In this document: positions 27,260-41,220 of the stretch, one piece after another
How the letters are laid out: each line of letters starts with the position of its first letter
How positions within the stretch are numbered: position 1 is the stretch's first letter
DNA from: Osedax frankpressi
Taxonomy: Eukaryota > Annelida > Polychaeta > Sabellida > Siboglinidae
NCBI GenBank assembly: GCA_964035775.1
Contig: OZ038314.1
Span: 41,622,712 to 41,686,711 of the forward strand
Length of the DNA: 64,000 nt
Reading direction: 5' to 3'
Notes under the pieces: generated by a model
The model's database searches: none
What the model was told of the DNA's origin: nothing
What the model saw: only the letters and a program-made list of their open reading frames with translations
Made by a program: the position numbers and the translations under genes

Positions 27260-27512
27260 AAAAATGAATAAATATGGAATATAGAATATATAATTCAACT
27301 AAATAATTTTTTAAATCAAACTTGAAACTTACTGAATAACTAATAATTGTATTATAATCATATATTTATTTAATAGATATAAAGTAGCTATACAATTGAT
27401 AGAAAAATAATGAATATAATGATTATATCAAAGTATCAAAGTTTAACAGCCTAGACAGTTTCAAATTGAATTAATAATAACAAATAACTGTCACAATGTG
27501 TTTTTCCTAAAC

Positions 27513-30500
27513 TCAACCCACCACTAAACCGAGTCCAAATTTATATGCAGATTTCACCTGGTCAGCGTGACCAGAAATAGCGAAAGTGAAAGGCAAGGGA
27601 AGTAGTTTTTTTTCAAAGACAGCACTGACACACCAGTTAGAGTCAACTTGTCCTGGCGAATTAGAGGGTTAGTTCAATTGCGATTAAATGAATTTTACAT
27701 TAGTATGATTATAGTAGGATTGGGGAGGAATTGAATAAGGATCGAGATAACAATATTACTACCTTTAAACATGAGGTTTGCTGTAGGTAATTCAAGTGAA
27801 TATCCTACTGTTGCCACGCACTCCCTCGACCTCAAACTAGCTTCGAGTTCAGCTCCAATCTAAGTAACATTTAGTACACTTAGTTGTCCAAGCATTATTC
27901 ATATGCTTTGTAAATATACAAAAAGTATAAGTTCTCTTATGACCTCTACATCTTTCTTATTAAGCAATTATATATTTGATTTAATGAGCCTTTAATAATA
28001 CAATCAGCTAATTTATAATAAATTATATACCTGCAAAGTTTCGGAGGCTTTTTGAAAGAAACTCAAATGAACTCCTCCGGCCATTGGAGTTAGACTTCCA
28101 CTGAGCACGTAACTATCTCCTGTAATTAATGACGAGTGAATTCCTTTGTTAGGCAAGACTATTCGAGATACTATGTGGTAATCCTGTGCAGGTGGGACGG
28201 GTGTTAAATACACCTCGGCTGCTTTACTAACCGATATAGCGACTTGCTAGACTGTACACGGCAATCTCTTTACCGGGAATCTGCGATCCATATTGGTAAA
28301 GTATTTCTGAGCCAACGGAGAATCGCTTAGTGAGGTTTTGCAAGTATTGGCAAACCATGACCCCTGTTCAAATGGAAATTAGATGTAATTGTAACTATTT
28401 TAAAAAAAATACCTAATTTGTCTAATGAATTACCAACACTAAATTTCATATGCAATAGTGATAGGAAGAGAGTTGCCAAAGATCTATTTAATATCTGTCT
28501 AAAGTTACTATAATCTATGAATAAAACTAATCTTACTTATGCCTAATAACAATCTAACTCAAATCTAACCACTATCTAACTCAAATCTAATCACTATATA
28601 ACTCAAATCTAATCAATATCAAACTCAAATCCAATCATTATATAATTCAAATCTAACCACTATATAACTCAAATCTAACCAATAATCTAACCTTGAGCCA
28701 CCTTTACTCACTAATTCCATAATTACAAGGATAAGTCGAGTCTGATGGGTTAATTTTTAAATAATCCCTAATTTGCATTTTATATAAATGTAATCATTCC
28801 CTTTTTTCACTCCCTTCTTATCCCATTTTGTACCTCCTACCTGATTCATTGACAATATCTGTATTTCCCAGGGTAGCAGAGGCTGTAAAATCATCACCTA
28901 TATAATCCCCAGATACTTGTGAAGCTACAAATTTTCCTTGTTGAATCTAAATTGTATGTGAAAAGAAAATAAATAAATGACCATTTGAAAGATAACAAAG
29001 AAAATTTCAATAATTAAATATATAATAATTGATTTTATTAAATTGTTTAGTTTTAATAATTAATAGTTGTAGGAATGATACAAATCTACGAATTATTATA
29101 TAATATAATAAGGTAGCTGATTTCTAACTGTTACTGAACAAACGGAATATAAAGTTTTTTCTTAAAGTTATTTACCTGTATTATTTAATTAAACATATTG
29201 GTTTGTACATCTGGATTTTCTAACCTGGTTCACAATCTTTGTTCTTATGTTCTTTGTGAAATGGTGCAGAATTTGTGAATTCATGTTTCCATTTGGGTCG
29301 ATATCTCCAATGATTATAGGAAATGCCTATTTAGATATTATAAGATATTTATAAGATTAAGTTAAATCAGTTAAATCAGAGTTAAATCAGAGTTAAATCA
29401 CACAAAACCACAATTGTTAGGAAATAATAAACTCCGTAAATTGACATTACTCTATTAACCTCTTGGGGATTGTACTGCTTCGTACCAACATAGGTACATC
29501 CAAATTTGTAACCCGTGTTAGCTGCTTGCGACATAGTTATTGTATGAGATATTTGAAAATGATTGCTGAGACCCTTGTTAAGTTGAATCTTCGCTCCCTC
29601 AAATGGCGAAGGATAAACTTCTGTAAAAGAGAGGTGAAGGATAAACTTCTGTAAAAGAGAGGTGAAGGATAAACTTCTGTAAAAGAAAGGTGAAGGATAA
29701 ACTTTTGTAAAAGAGAGGCGAAGGATAAACTTCTGTAAAAGAGAGGCGAAGGATAAACTTCTGTAAAAGAGAGGCGAAGGATAAACTTCTGTAAAAGAGA
29801 GGCGAAGGATAAACTTCTGTAAAAGAGAGGCGAAGGATAAACTTCTGTAAAAGAGAGGCGAAGGATAAACTTCTGTAAAAGAGAGGCGAAGGATAAACTT
29901 CTGTAAAAGAGAGGCGAAGGATAAACTTCTGTAAAAGAGAGGCGAAGGATAAACTTCTGTAAAAGAGAGGCGAAGGATAAACTTCTGTAAAAGAGAGGCG
30001 AAGGATAAACTTCTGTAAAAGAGAGGCGAAGGATAAACTTCTGTAAAAGAGAGGTAAAAGATAAACTTCTGTAAAAGAGAGGTGAAGGATAAACTTCTGT
30101 AAAAGAGAGGTGAAGGATAAACTTCTGTAAAAGAAAGTAACACAGATATATGATATAATACTGTATAGATAGTATTTGAAGGTAGATTTGAAAATTATAA
30201 ACAATATATATTTAATTCTTTGTAATTATTTTAAGAATGCACTACATACTTATTCAACTTTACTACTCGACTATTTACTCTATCACTATCCTACTCAATA
30301 ATCTGCTCGATGCCTAAAAAAAATAATAAAAATTATGATAATTCTCTATTTACATTTGTAATTATCATGTTATAAATATATTTTCTCTTAAATTAAAAAA
30401 GTATAGAGTTTACTTATCCATGGATACTCATATATAAACTAATGTCTACTTTACTCACATGGTCAATCAAATAGATATTTGGTAAAGTAATTTAATTTAC

Positions 30501-31857
30501 AAATGTTTTGTACATGTCACAATATTAATTATTTCTTCATATCATATTAAAACTCTGATATCAATAATTGTATAATAAAATGATTGTATGATAGCTAAAA
30601 TATAATAGTAAAGTACTCAAGCATTCAAAAATTCTACTCGTAAGACTACTCTACTCAATAATTTATAGCACATGAAACAAGATGAGTAGAAATAAGTAGT
30701 ATATGATTCATTACTCTTATAACTACTTAACTTGTATTTACAAAAGGGTTGCAGTAATCGAAGAATGAACTATTGTGTGAAATAGTGAATGTTATAATAT
30801 TATATTATTTAAATACAGATATACAATTCAAAATCACATATTAGAAGTTATAATATGTATATATTATAAACATTACATGCATGTTTATTTGATACAAGTA
30901 TTATTTACTGGAATTAATCCATCATATTGTATGCAATTTTATTTGACAATCCTTTAATAAATTTATACATTCTCTAGTAACAACATGCTACTTGCTGAAA
31001 AAGCATACAAGAAATATACATATATATATTATTAATAAACATATAAACTTCTGTATATTTTTGTATGCAGTATTGCATCCTATTCCATAACTCTTTTGAG
31101 TTGGGAATATTTGATTTGATGTGGTTTATAGAATTTATAATATTCATGTATTAATATCTATTCAGCCTTGACTGAGAACGATATTTCTTACTCCTTTAAA
31201 AATAATAATTACTAACTAATTAAATAAAGAACTTTTTTTACGTTAATACAATTAGTATTCTATAAATAGTATTTATATTCAGTTATAAAATTAGAAATAA
31301 AAAATTTCCAATAATTTTCGAAGACTATTTGATTGATGTATTTTATATTATATTTAAATGTAAAAATAATAAACACTATTATAAAATTTGGTATACAATA
31401 TATATGTAATTATATAGTAATTACGATGCAATTAGTGGTGCGATGAAATATGCATTTTATCGATATACTACAGATAATATACTATTTTCATTTGGTGTAT
31501 TTGTATTAGTATCATATGATATTACGCACATTAACATATATATATATATATATATATGTAAAAAAATACATTCACAACATTTTCTTGCTTCAAAAGGTAG
31601 AAATACATGGATTGATTTTGACTTGAACTGCTCCGTTACTTTTTCTAGTCGTGAATTTGTACCATATTTACATATACATATTAACCTTTACATTTTTTGT
31701 GTAAATCTTCGAATGTTCCTGGTCCATCTTCTAAAACGATAAGTGGTTTTTTTATTTCTGTAGTTGGAGTTTGTTGTGGAGCTTGTGGAGAAAGTACAGT
31801 CGGTACGGTTGTAGTAGGGGACCCTCCTGCAGATTGCGCAGCTTGTACATTACCCAT
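27513..31857 (-). CDS. TOMM40: TOM40, mitochondrial outer-membrane protein import channel
   Basis: Beta-barrel pore of the TOM complex that imports nearly all nuclear-encoded mitochondrial precursors. Eight exons: 31686-31857, 29460-29620, 29225-29326, 28841-28946, 28232-28363, 28031-28119, 27763-27859, 27513-27652; total 999 bp, 332 residues against ~361 in human. Start MGNVQAAQSAGG matches the metazoan MGNV N-terminus with a Pro/Thr-rich leader; PGTFEDLHKKC then joins EVYPSPFEGAK, and KGLSNHFQISHT, YKFGCTYVGTKQ, AFPIIIGDIDPNGNMN, GKFVASQVSGDY, LGNTDIV, LASRYIGDSYVL, KASETLQIGAELEAS, PTANLMFKGQVDSNW and YKFGLGLVVG follow in the family order. Phases agree throughout. The exon-2 acceptor is embedded in a ~19-copy 28-bp array. 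Transcribed divergently from ZPR1. Confidence 0.95.
28540..28695. repeat. ~22-bp minisatellite in TOM40 intron 4
   Basis: Repeats of AACTCAAATCTAACCACTAT-type units, about seven diverged copies, between exons at 28841 and 28363. Confidence 0.85.
29608..30137 (-). repeat. 28-bp minisatellite made of the TOM40 exon-2 splice acceptor, ~19 copies
   Basis: Read on the gene's strand, each unit contains CTCTTTTACAG then AAGTTTATCCTTC, i.e. a pyrimidine tract, an AG acceptor and the first bases of exon 2. The copy nearest the exon defines exon 2 (starting 29620, phase 1). Further acceptors recur every 28 bp upstream. Minor variants (GAGGT/GAGGC, AAAGAAAG) mark individual units. Confidence 0.95.
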
Positions 31858-32353
31858 TATTAACTGAATAATATGATTATTTAAATCTAAAAATATATAA
31901 AGCTATTAATAAAATATAATATAATTATAGAATTATTTTTAAAAAATTTAAATAAATTATGTCCTTGTAAACATGAGGAAGGATGTATTTTAAATTTGGT
32001 AAACATCCGCAATAATTTTTAAACGTGTTTTTTAAAATATATATAATTTTAGTATCGAATAAATATAAACTATAATTGTAAGTTAATAATTAATTATTTT
32101 TGTAATGCCTTTTATACACAATATATTAAAATAATAGAACTACTAGTAGAAATATTAGTTATCGTAAAAGTATAATTGTTGGTATTTATAATTTTTTAAA
32201 ATTCAATACTGCCAAAATATAAAATGCGAATGTTTATTTCTATTTGATAATTGTATAAATATATTGCATATATTTGCGGATATATAATTATTTATATTTT
32301 AGTAACCTATATCATATAATATTACACACATATACACATACACACACACACAT

Positions 32354-32435
<82 letters not shown>

Positions 32436-33938
32436 ACGGAATAGATCACTCAGACGAATACTTTTGGTTTACAATCAATGGGCAGAATATATGTTCGATT
32501 CTAGAAAATTATTTCGATGGATACTTAGGGAATCACCTAGATCGTATTGTGGGCCACTTTTAATACTCTAGTAATTTCAATATCTAGGACAACAATATGT
32601 GCAAATTAATGTTACAAATTAATTACACCTGTTATGTAACGCCATTATATAATATAATGCATTGTAATAATTTTAGTTTGAATCCCTAAGTAAATTCTGC
32701 CACATGTATGGAAGATGACCCGATTGTTAACTATATGATGTGAATTTCTATTGTATATATATTATATTTTATTTGCTAAAGATTTATATACTAATATTCA
32801 CGCTGTAATACCAACACCATACATTTTACTAGTATTGATTGATATATATCTAACAAATGTCAGAAGATCAATGAATTAAATGTCTCAAACTAAATTAATA
32901 ATTGCTTATTTGTAGTTCTACGCTCACTCTTAGGTAGACCTACTTAGTTAAACCTACATAGCCAAACCTACTTAGTTAAACCTACATAGCCAAACCTACT
33001 TATTCTGCCGAAAATGCATTTAATTAAATCGACGACTAATATTAATTTTATTTTTTAAAACATTGTACAAAAAATGCAAATTTTCGATCAGTTCACGATT
33101 ACAACAAAAAATGATGAAGAATTATGCTGTGCTTATTTTTCATTATATTTATGGATTACAAATGGGATCCTCTTGAATATCACAGAATATATTGAAATAG
33201 TAAATAACGGACCATAATAACTAGCTGTTTTTACTTATCAATTTTGACAAATCGGCTTAAAATCCTAAAAAAGATAATACAAGTAAACAATCATGTCATC
33301 ATCGCTACCATCCTCTCTACTTCAGCTACCATCCTCTCTACTTCAGCTACCATCCTCTCTACTTCAGCTACTATGTGAATAATTAGCTTTAATAATATAT
33401 AATAAAATGTAATAATAATAAAAACATTTTGTATATTCAAATGAATAGTTTGTTGATTGGTTCATATTTTGGTAATAATACATAAACTAAGTGATTTATA
33501 AGAATACCTCTTATAAATACTCCTATATGAAGTCGTATTATTATAATACAGTGAAAGTTGACAAGAGATAGACAATGTATATGTGGTGTATCTTTCATAG
33601 AACCTATTCAATAGTAAGTTAGTCTAAGTAGTACTGGTCAATGTCCAGTGGACAAGGTGTATGTATGTCCAGTGGACATACATACACCTTGTTGAGCCTG
33701 GCCAGATTATATTGTTAAAATGTACAAATTTTTTTACTTGTATAAAGTTGACATATAATATATTATATATGTGTGGTAATTGTAATTAGATATTTAGACA
33801 GGTGTTGGTGCCTTGATATTATATTCTTTAGTAGGGTTAATTCTCATTTGACCAGCTATGGTCATTTCTTCATGAAAATGCTCTAAACAATGCTCTTTGT
33901 ATAATAAATAATCTGCGGAGTTCAAATCAATCCATATA

Positions 33939-33973
<35 letters not shown>

Positions 33974-34389
33974 TGATAATAATTATTAATCATATATAGA
34001 ACATTTTATGTTCTTAAATATATTAATTTCATTATTGTTGGAGTTTATTTAAAGAATATGTCTTAAAATGACATTTTAGATAAATCAGATTTCTATTAAA
34101 GAACAATACCACATGATATAAAGAACTGATGCTAACACCCCTCTATAGTTACAATATTAATAATTAATTTTTTTATTGTAACATCAGAAGCAATAAAGTA
34201 TTATATTGCTATATTTTTGTTAAATACTCGAATATTTCTTTTTGATTTATTTGGATAAGGTAATCGCAGCACTTAGGTTGAATGTTATATTTACTGATTT
34301 CTACCACTAATCCTACAAGTGGTATTAGGTATCATTTTAATACTATATAATTTATAACCAATCAATAATATTTCATCTCTAGGGCTATC
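31858..34389. other. Divergent TOM40/ZPR1 intergenic region with simple repeats
   Basis: Contains the promoters of both genes, though no specific element is recognised. It holds a (CA)n-(TA)n microsatellite at ~32325-32432, a ~28-bp repeat (CCTACTTAGTTAAACCTACA) at 32938-33000, a 24-bp unit repeated three times at 33301-33370 (TACCATCCTCTCTACTTCAGC), a palindrome at 33653-33691 and a (TA)n run at ~33942-33970. No exon seen. Confidence 0.7.
33653..33691. repeat. Perfect 18-bp-arm inverted repeat
   Basis: CAAGGTGTATGTATGTCC, a 3-base spacer AGT, then its exact reverse complement. A further GTCCAGTGGAC copy sits at 33643-33653, overlapping its left end. Confidence 0.95.
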
Positions 34390-37300
34390 ATGAGTAACTT
34401 AAATAAAAATTCTAATGACACATTATTCCCAACACTGGTGGATACTGTAGAAGATGATAATAATGTTATGGAAATTGAAAGTCTTTGTATGCAGTGCTAT
34501 AAACAGGTTTTTCTTTGTAAATCTATTTCCTTTTATCTAATAATAATATTATTTTATAATTATCTACATATTCAATCTTGTTGATATGATTGTTATAATT
34601 ACATTGTATACTTGATTTTGATTTAGGGTCTTACTAAACTTCTCTTGATGGAGATTCCCTATTTCCGCGAAGTTATTTTATCTTCATTCAGTTGTAAGGA
34701 GTGTGGACATAATAATACTTCAATTCAATCTGGAGGTAAGAAAATACAGCAACAATTCATTTATTAGGGAGTTACCTCAATCTAGTTAATATAGATATAT
34801 TTATATATTGCAGGATTGCTGTTAATCTCTTATACGACTAAATATATAATGGTTATAATATTTAAAAAATGTTGTTATTTACTAATTTCATTATTTTAAA
34901 TTTTTTGAAACTCTATTTGGTAATTTGATATTTTTGATAAGTTTTGTCAAAGCATTTAATTTATTTATTTGTTTATAAGGTCAAATACAAGATATGGCTG
35001 TGAAATATACACTTACTATTAAAGATATAGAGGTTTTTACATTGTATAAATAATTTAATGATACATTTACATTTTATAAATTAAAATGAATCAATTCAGG
35101 ATTTAAATAGACAAATTGTTACATCAGAATTCTCAAGTTTTATAATTCCACACCTGGATTTTGAACAACCTCCCATGAAACAAGGAGGTTGTAATATGTA
35201 GTTCTTTATAAGTTATATAGCCTAGTTGTAATATTAATAATTAGTATTTTTCTTTAATTTTAATAAATAATCAATTATCACTAACTTAAATATATTAATA
35301 ATATTATTCATTAAACAAATCATTTTAAAGATATCACGACTATAGAAAGTATCTTATCCACTGCAATTGAATCTTTGGAACTATTTCAACCTCAAAGAAA
35401 GGTAAATGAATCTAATGCAAATACAATATATAACAGGAGTGTACATACACTCAGAGTGCAATGCATACACTATTATAGATACTTACAAATTTCTAGGATC
35501 TATACCCTGAAACTGGTGATAAGGTTGAAAAGTTCTTAGTAAGGTTAAAAGCTCTCTTGCAAGTTAATGAACAATTTGATATTGTTAGTGTATTATATAA
35601 AATACTATTTACACTAGCGTTTATCACTATAATGGTGCTTGTGTATGAATATTATTTTATTTCTGTGGTAAATGAAAGTAACTACACAAATAATAAATAA
35701 TAATCATTATTATACCTTATTATATATTACCTATATATACATTAATACGTTAATATCATTTATACATTATTTATGATGTCATTGAACCTTTTACTTATTA
35801 TTTCTACTGGATTAAATAATTGATTTCAAGATTTTGGAGGATTTGTCGGGCAATTGTTACATTGAAAATCCAAATGCTCCAAATGCGGACAATTACTTGT
35901 TGGTTCATCATTTTAAGAGAACTGAGTTGCAGGACAAAGAAATTGGAGTAACTGATCAACAGGTTACATAATTATCTTGAAATTATTTATAATGTATTAT
36001 ATAATGTGATTTATCTTAAGTTTATCAAATTTGTTAAATTAGAAATTACATAAATATTCTTCATATTGTCCTTTTTACCTATAATCCTATGTATTATCTT
36101 ATAATCTATTATCATCCCATATCTTATCTTATAATCTATTATTAACACTTGACTTATCTTTAATCTGTTATCATCCCATGTCTTATCTTATAATCTATTA
36201 TCCACACATGTCTTATCTTATAATCTATTATCAACAGTTGACTTTTCTTTAATATATTACCATAACATGACTTATCTTTAATCTGTTATCATCCCATGTC
36301 TTATCTTATAATCTATTATCATCTCATGTCTTATCTTATACTCTATTATCATCCCATGTCTTATCTTATAATCTATTATCATCCCATGTCTTTTATTTAA
36401 TCTAATATTATCTTATTATCCTCTCTAACCATCATATATATTAAATATATGTTTGTGTATATTGTTATAATATAATTTTAAAAAGCATTTCTTAATATAC
36501 TTTTTCCTATAAGTAACTATTTCATATATAATTGTAACTAGCGTTTATATAATTAGATTGAGAATGGTGTAAAAGAAACTCGGCATAATTTTCAAGGTGA
36601 AGTTGAAGTACAAGAAATTAACTTGAAAACAGAGGTTAAGTTATAATATGTGCTCTTTGTACTTGGTTGTACTTGGTTGATGGCATGAAAGATGATTCTC
36701 TTATAAATATGACAATAAATATGATCATGTTTATAGATATGTATTAAATATGGTCATATTTATAGATATATGATATTATATATGTTCATATTTTTGATAT
36801 TAAATATATTCATAGTTATTCATAGTTATATAAGTTCATATTTATAAATATTTCATATCTTTGTTCAGTTTCGAACTTTTTTCCTATAATTTTAAATAAT
36901 TCTACTTTTTTTAAACACTCTCCAAAAACTACTTCTGTTTAAATAATGAATGAATGATCATGAAATCAAATGCACTATTTAAATATATTATTTATAATGT
37001 AAATCATAATTTTAACTAAATAATAATAATAATAATATTTCTTTTATATGGCACAATTTTATTACAAATTTTTATACTGTCTGATGTTTTGTTAATATTT
37101 ATATAAAGAAATTAAAATAAATGAAATATTTACAAATTGAATATTGATAGATTATTTTGTATTTTCTTTATCGTATTGTTTTTGCATTTATAATAAAGTG
37201 ATGTTGAATATTGCATTATAATATAGATAGTATTAAAATTACATACAAATATACAAATACATATGTTTGAAAGAGTTTTTTATGAGATTTTAAAAAGCTC

Positions 37301-40300
37301 TCAATTTTCAAAAGTCTATTAGATATAATATATATAGTCTTTGCCGAATACATTTTATTTATATTAATTATGCTTTCAATAGGTTTTAATGTTTGATACC
37401 AGTTGTTCAAATTGCCATACTAAATGCCAAACTAATATGAAGGTTGTAGGTTAGAAATATTGTACAAATATTTTCTACCATTTCTGTTATATTTGATATT
37501 GTTTGTGAAATAAATGCAACATTGACATCATTATTTTATTTCTTTCATTTACAGATATTCCATTTTTTAAACAAATTGTGATCATGGCAACGGTGTGTGA
37601 TAATTGCGGTGTGAAGGATAATGAAGTTAAATCTGCAGCCGGAATCGAGGATAAAGGAAAACGAATAGAATTGAATATCACTAATGTCAAAGATCTTAAC
37701 AGAGATGTACTTAAGGTTGGTGGCAAACTAAATGTATAAGCGAAATCTAGCTGTGTTTATTATAATGTTATAAACAAAAGCTGAATATTTTCTTTATAGA
37801 ATCGTAAATCTTTTAGTCGGATACATGTTCAGTGAAAATTCCAGAATTTGATTTTGAACTAATGGATGGAACCTTAGGAGGTAAATTTACAACTTTAGAA
37901 GGTCTAATTATCTCTATCAAAGAACAGGTTATTGATATTCTATTGTTTTTATAGATATTTATTAATAATTTTAATGTTATATAATGAAATATATTATATT
38001 TTCATGGGGATTTTAATTTATTACGTTATAAAAATTAATGTATTGATTATATTTATTAAATTAATATATTGACTATTAATATTATAGACTAGAAATATTC
38101 ATATATTATCTTACATTCTTATATTCTTTGATATTATTTTAAACTTTCATTTTCATTAAAATTATATATAGAGGATCTTTAAAAATTAAATACAAATTAA
38201 ATCAAATATAATTTTATTATTTATTATATTAGTATTAACAATATATTACCTATATTCTTGATATATAATATATATTAAGGACATAATATATATTAAATAC
38301 ATAATATATATTAAATAAATTTATCTTTACAAATATATTTACCTAATAACATTTTATTTTTAATTGTTTGAATGCACATGATTATCATTATAGGTTGAAA
38401 TAGTATATATTGTATTTTTATCAAAATAATAATTTATTTAATAATTTCTGTGAGAAAAACTCACAATCTATATTTATTATGGCTGAAAAAAACATTTAAA
38501 ATATCATTTGTTTCATTAGTTTTAGTAGTAGTAAATTCATGTTTAGAAGAAGAGTTCATTAAACTTCTGTTTACAATTTCTAGATATGAACACATATTGT
38601 TTGAACAATTTGTAAAATTTAATATAAATGATTTTGGTTCTTTTTGAATTATTATTATCCTACAAATGATAATATTATTAATCTGATTAAATTATAGATG
38701 ATTTAATTGTATGAATTGTTTATTTAAGCAGTAGTGTATTATACTATAACATTAATAATATATAACAACTTTACATTATTTTCATTAATATTGAATTTAT
38801 GAATTTTAGAACAAATTTAATTATATTTATTTCAAAATATAATAATATTTAGAATTAATAAAAATAATTGTTACCAGTCTCAAAGATATTGTATTTTTTT
38901 ATTATAAGTTATAATTATTACAAGTCATTAATGATTATTTTATTAATAATAAAAATTCAAAAAATTTTACAACTAAAATCATTTATATTAAATTTTACAA
39001 ATTGTTTAAACAATATGAGTTCATCTCTAGAAAGTGTAAACAAAAGTTCAATGAACTCTTCTTCTTAACATGAATTTACTGCTATTAAAAACAATGAAAC
39101 AAATGATATTTTAAATGTTTTTCTCAGCCATAATGAATATAGATTGTGACTCTTTCTCACAGAAATTATTCTTTTGAAAAAACGACCTTACAAAAATATT
39201 TTGAAAAAAAGAATATATAGATTTGAAATTTATAATCATATTTGCATATATACTAAAAATACAACATATACTATTTCAACCTATAATAATAATTATGTGC
39301 ATTCAAATAATAAAAATAAAAATGAACGGTCAACTACTATCAGGAAAATAGTTTTGTAAAATGTTTTAATAATAATTATGCAAAGTTTTTATTAATATAA
39401 TTTAGATATTATTAATATATGTAGTAATCTAAAACACATAAATTATTAGATGTTTTTATAATTCATTTAAAATTATATCATTAATATCAAGAAGTTTTTA
39501 AATGATAAAGTTTATGATTTTTAACAAAAACACCAAATTGAGTATTTTATAATATCTAGACCAATATTTATTATCATATTCTATTATTGTAATTCATTAA
39601 TATAAAATATCTGAGTTTTAGCTTGATTCCACAAACACATTTCATCTTGGAGATAGCACGAGTAATAACAAGATGAAGGAATTCACAGAAAAACTTCATA
39701 AGGTATATAATTCATTTCACAATCTACAAACAACAACAGTTTGTTTATAAAACCAAATTAAAAATATTAGAATTAAACTAATAATAGTCATTACATTATA
39801 ATTTAGTTTAAATAAAGGATCATCTTATACTATTAGATTTAAATTTAATATATATTTTATTATGTATTTTGCTACAATCTATTTAAAAATTATTATTATT
39901 CATAACTTAACTTTAATTGAAATAAATTCTTCAATTATTAGTTAAGCCGGGGAGAAATGTTAGGAATTAAAATAATACTTGATGATCCATCTGGAAATAG
40001 TTATTTAGAGGTCAGTATTACATAATGAATAGTGATTATTATATGTGATGTAATACTCTCTCAAATGTGATTGCATAAGTGTATTACAAAATATAATCAT
40101 GATATTAGTATTTATTTAATTCATATTTTATCATTGTCTATATAACAACATTTATTAATGATTAAAAATAACTATTATTAATAAAATGCTATTATCCTCC
40201 ATGTAGAACCCCTTTGAACCCGAGGCTGACCCTGAATTGAAAGTAGTACACTATGAACGAACTTTTGAAGACAATGATATACTTGGACTTAACGAAATGA

Positions 40301-40317
40301 AAACAGAAAATTATTAA
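34390..40317 (+). CDS. ZPR1: ZPR1 zinc-finger protein
   Basis: Conserved eukaryotic protein with two C4 zinc fingers, known to bind eEF1A and SMN and to be needed for viability. Fourteen exons: 34390-34506, 34627-34735, 34980-35032, 35100-35187, 35331-35401, 35497-35583, 35831-35962, 36557-36634, 37383-37449, 37555-37715, 37817-37927, 39622-39702, 39942-40010, 40207-40317; 444 residues against ~459 in human. First half: CMQC...CKECGH zinc finger, [13 protein letters not shown], then [19 protein letters not shown]. Second half repeats the plan: CSNC...CDNCG finger, [35 protein letters not shown], and the C-terminal GLNEMKTE. This internal duplication (finger plus A/B domain twice) is the family hallmark. 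All phases agree. Intron 7 holds a 30-bp minisatellite and intron 11 a long inverted repeat. VPS39 follows in the same orientation ~0.9 kb on. Confidence 0.97.
36068..36420. repeat. ~30-bp minisatellite in ZPR1 intron 7
   Basis: About eleven diverged copies of ATCTTATAATCTATTATCAT plus CCCATGTCTT. It lies mid-intron, away from both splice sites. Confidence 0.9.
38441..39170. mobile_element. Long inverted repeat (~200-bp arms) in ZPR1 intron 11, foldback/MITE-like
   Basis: Left arm 38441-38639 (starting ATAATTTCTGTGAGAAA) and right arm 38971-39170 (ending TTTCTCACAGAAATTAT) are reverse complements at roughly 85-90% identity by eye, separated by ~330 bp of AT-rich DNA. Shared blocks include AACATTTAAAATATCATTTG and TTTGTAAAATTTAATATAAA. 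Short open frames inside are not convincing as genes. A target-site duplication was not clear. Confidence 0.75.
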
Positions 40318-41220
40318 TTCTTTGTTTTGTTTGAATATTATTAATAATTAACATGTAAATTATATAATAATTTATTATATATATCATTAAGTATGTTGTT
40401 ACATACTGTAGTTGTAAAATCTGCAGATAGTATAATTAATACGAAGAAAGATTTCTTAGCGGTTTACATTACTTATATAATAACCAATTATTATTTATAA
40501 TAAATACAATAATATAATTATGTATAATATGTGTTACTTGAAAAATATCTCTTGTAGTATATGTTAATATAACAAAATAAATTATTTGAATGACGATTAA
40601 AATTTTATGTATTTTATTAATAATCTAGGAATATTATTAACTTTAATCCGTATAACTATCCCAATTTTAATTTTCTATCGAGATAAATTATTATTAGAGA
40701 TAGTTGTATGTGTTCGATTGATTGATTATAATACCTATGCATGCATTTTAAGCTTTAACTGTATTATGTACTTTTTAAATTTAAATATATATTGTTTCAA
40801 TAATTGTGTAATTTAATTATAAAATGTATGTTTTAGAAATAGTATATATACTCTAAAAATGATATATTTAACTATTAATTATATATATATAACTTACTTA
40901 TTAATTCCATAATGTTTCTTTTGTAATTAGCTATTAGCACCTCTTAATCATGGGTTAATTATTGAAGTAAAACTTCTTTTTTACGAATAACATACAGTCT
41001 ATAGTTAGATTTATCTCATTTCTGTTTTGATTATCACATTTTTTGTTTTGCAAAAGTAATATTTTGATAATCTCATGATTAAATATAATTATTTGAATAT
41101 ATTTAATTATAATCAATTTGTATTTAAAATTAGAACTCAATCCTGTGTGACGAGGAGAATAAATGCGGATGTTTTATCGATTCTTCAAATACAGGAAGCT
41201 GTATCAATCTTCTACCAGGA
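40318..41220. other. ZPR1-VPS39 intergenic region and probable VPS39 5' leader
   Basis: AT-rich, with likely ZPR1 3' end and VPS39 promoter. The last ~85 bases (41134-41220) are less AT-rich and follow an acceptor-like TTAG. They are open in frame with the VPS39 start, so they may be a 5' UTR exon or a short N-terminal extension. Confidence 0.5.

Noticed and set aside
29382-30204. Two overlapping minus-strand repeat proteins (FYRSLSF units)
   Set aside because: They are the TOM40 acceptor array read through; the true exon 2 starts at 29620.
31443-31742. Plus-strand 99-codon open frame
   Set aside because: It overlaps TOM40 exon 1 on the other strand and includes a TA repeat; no homology seen.
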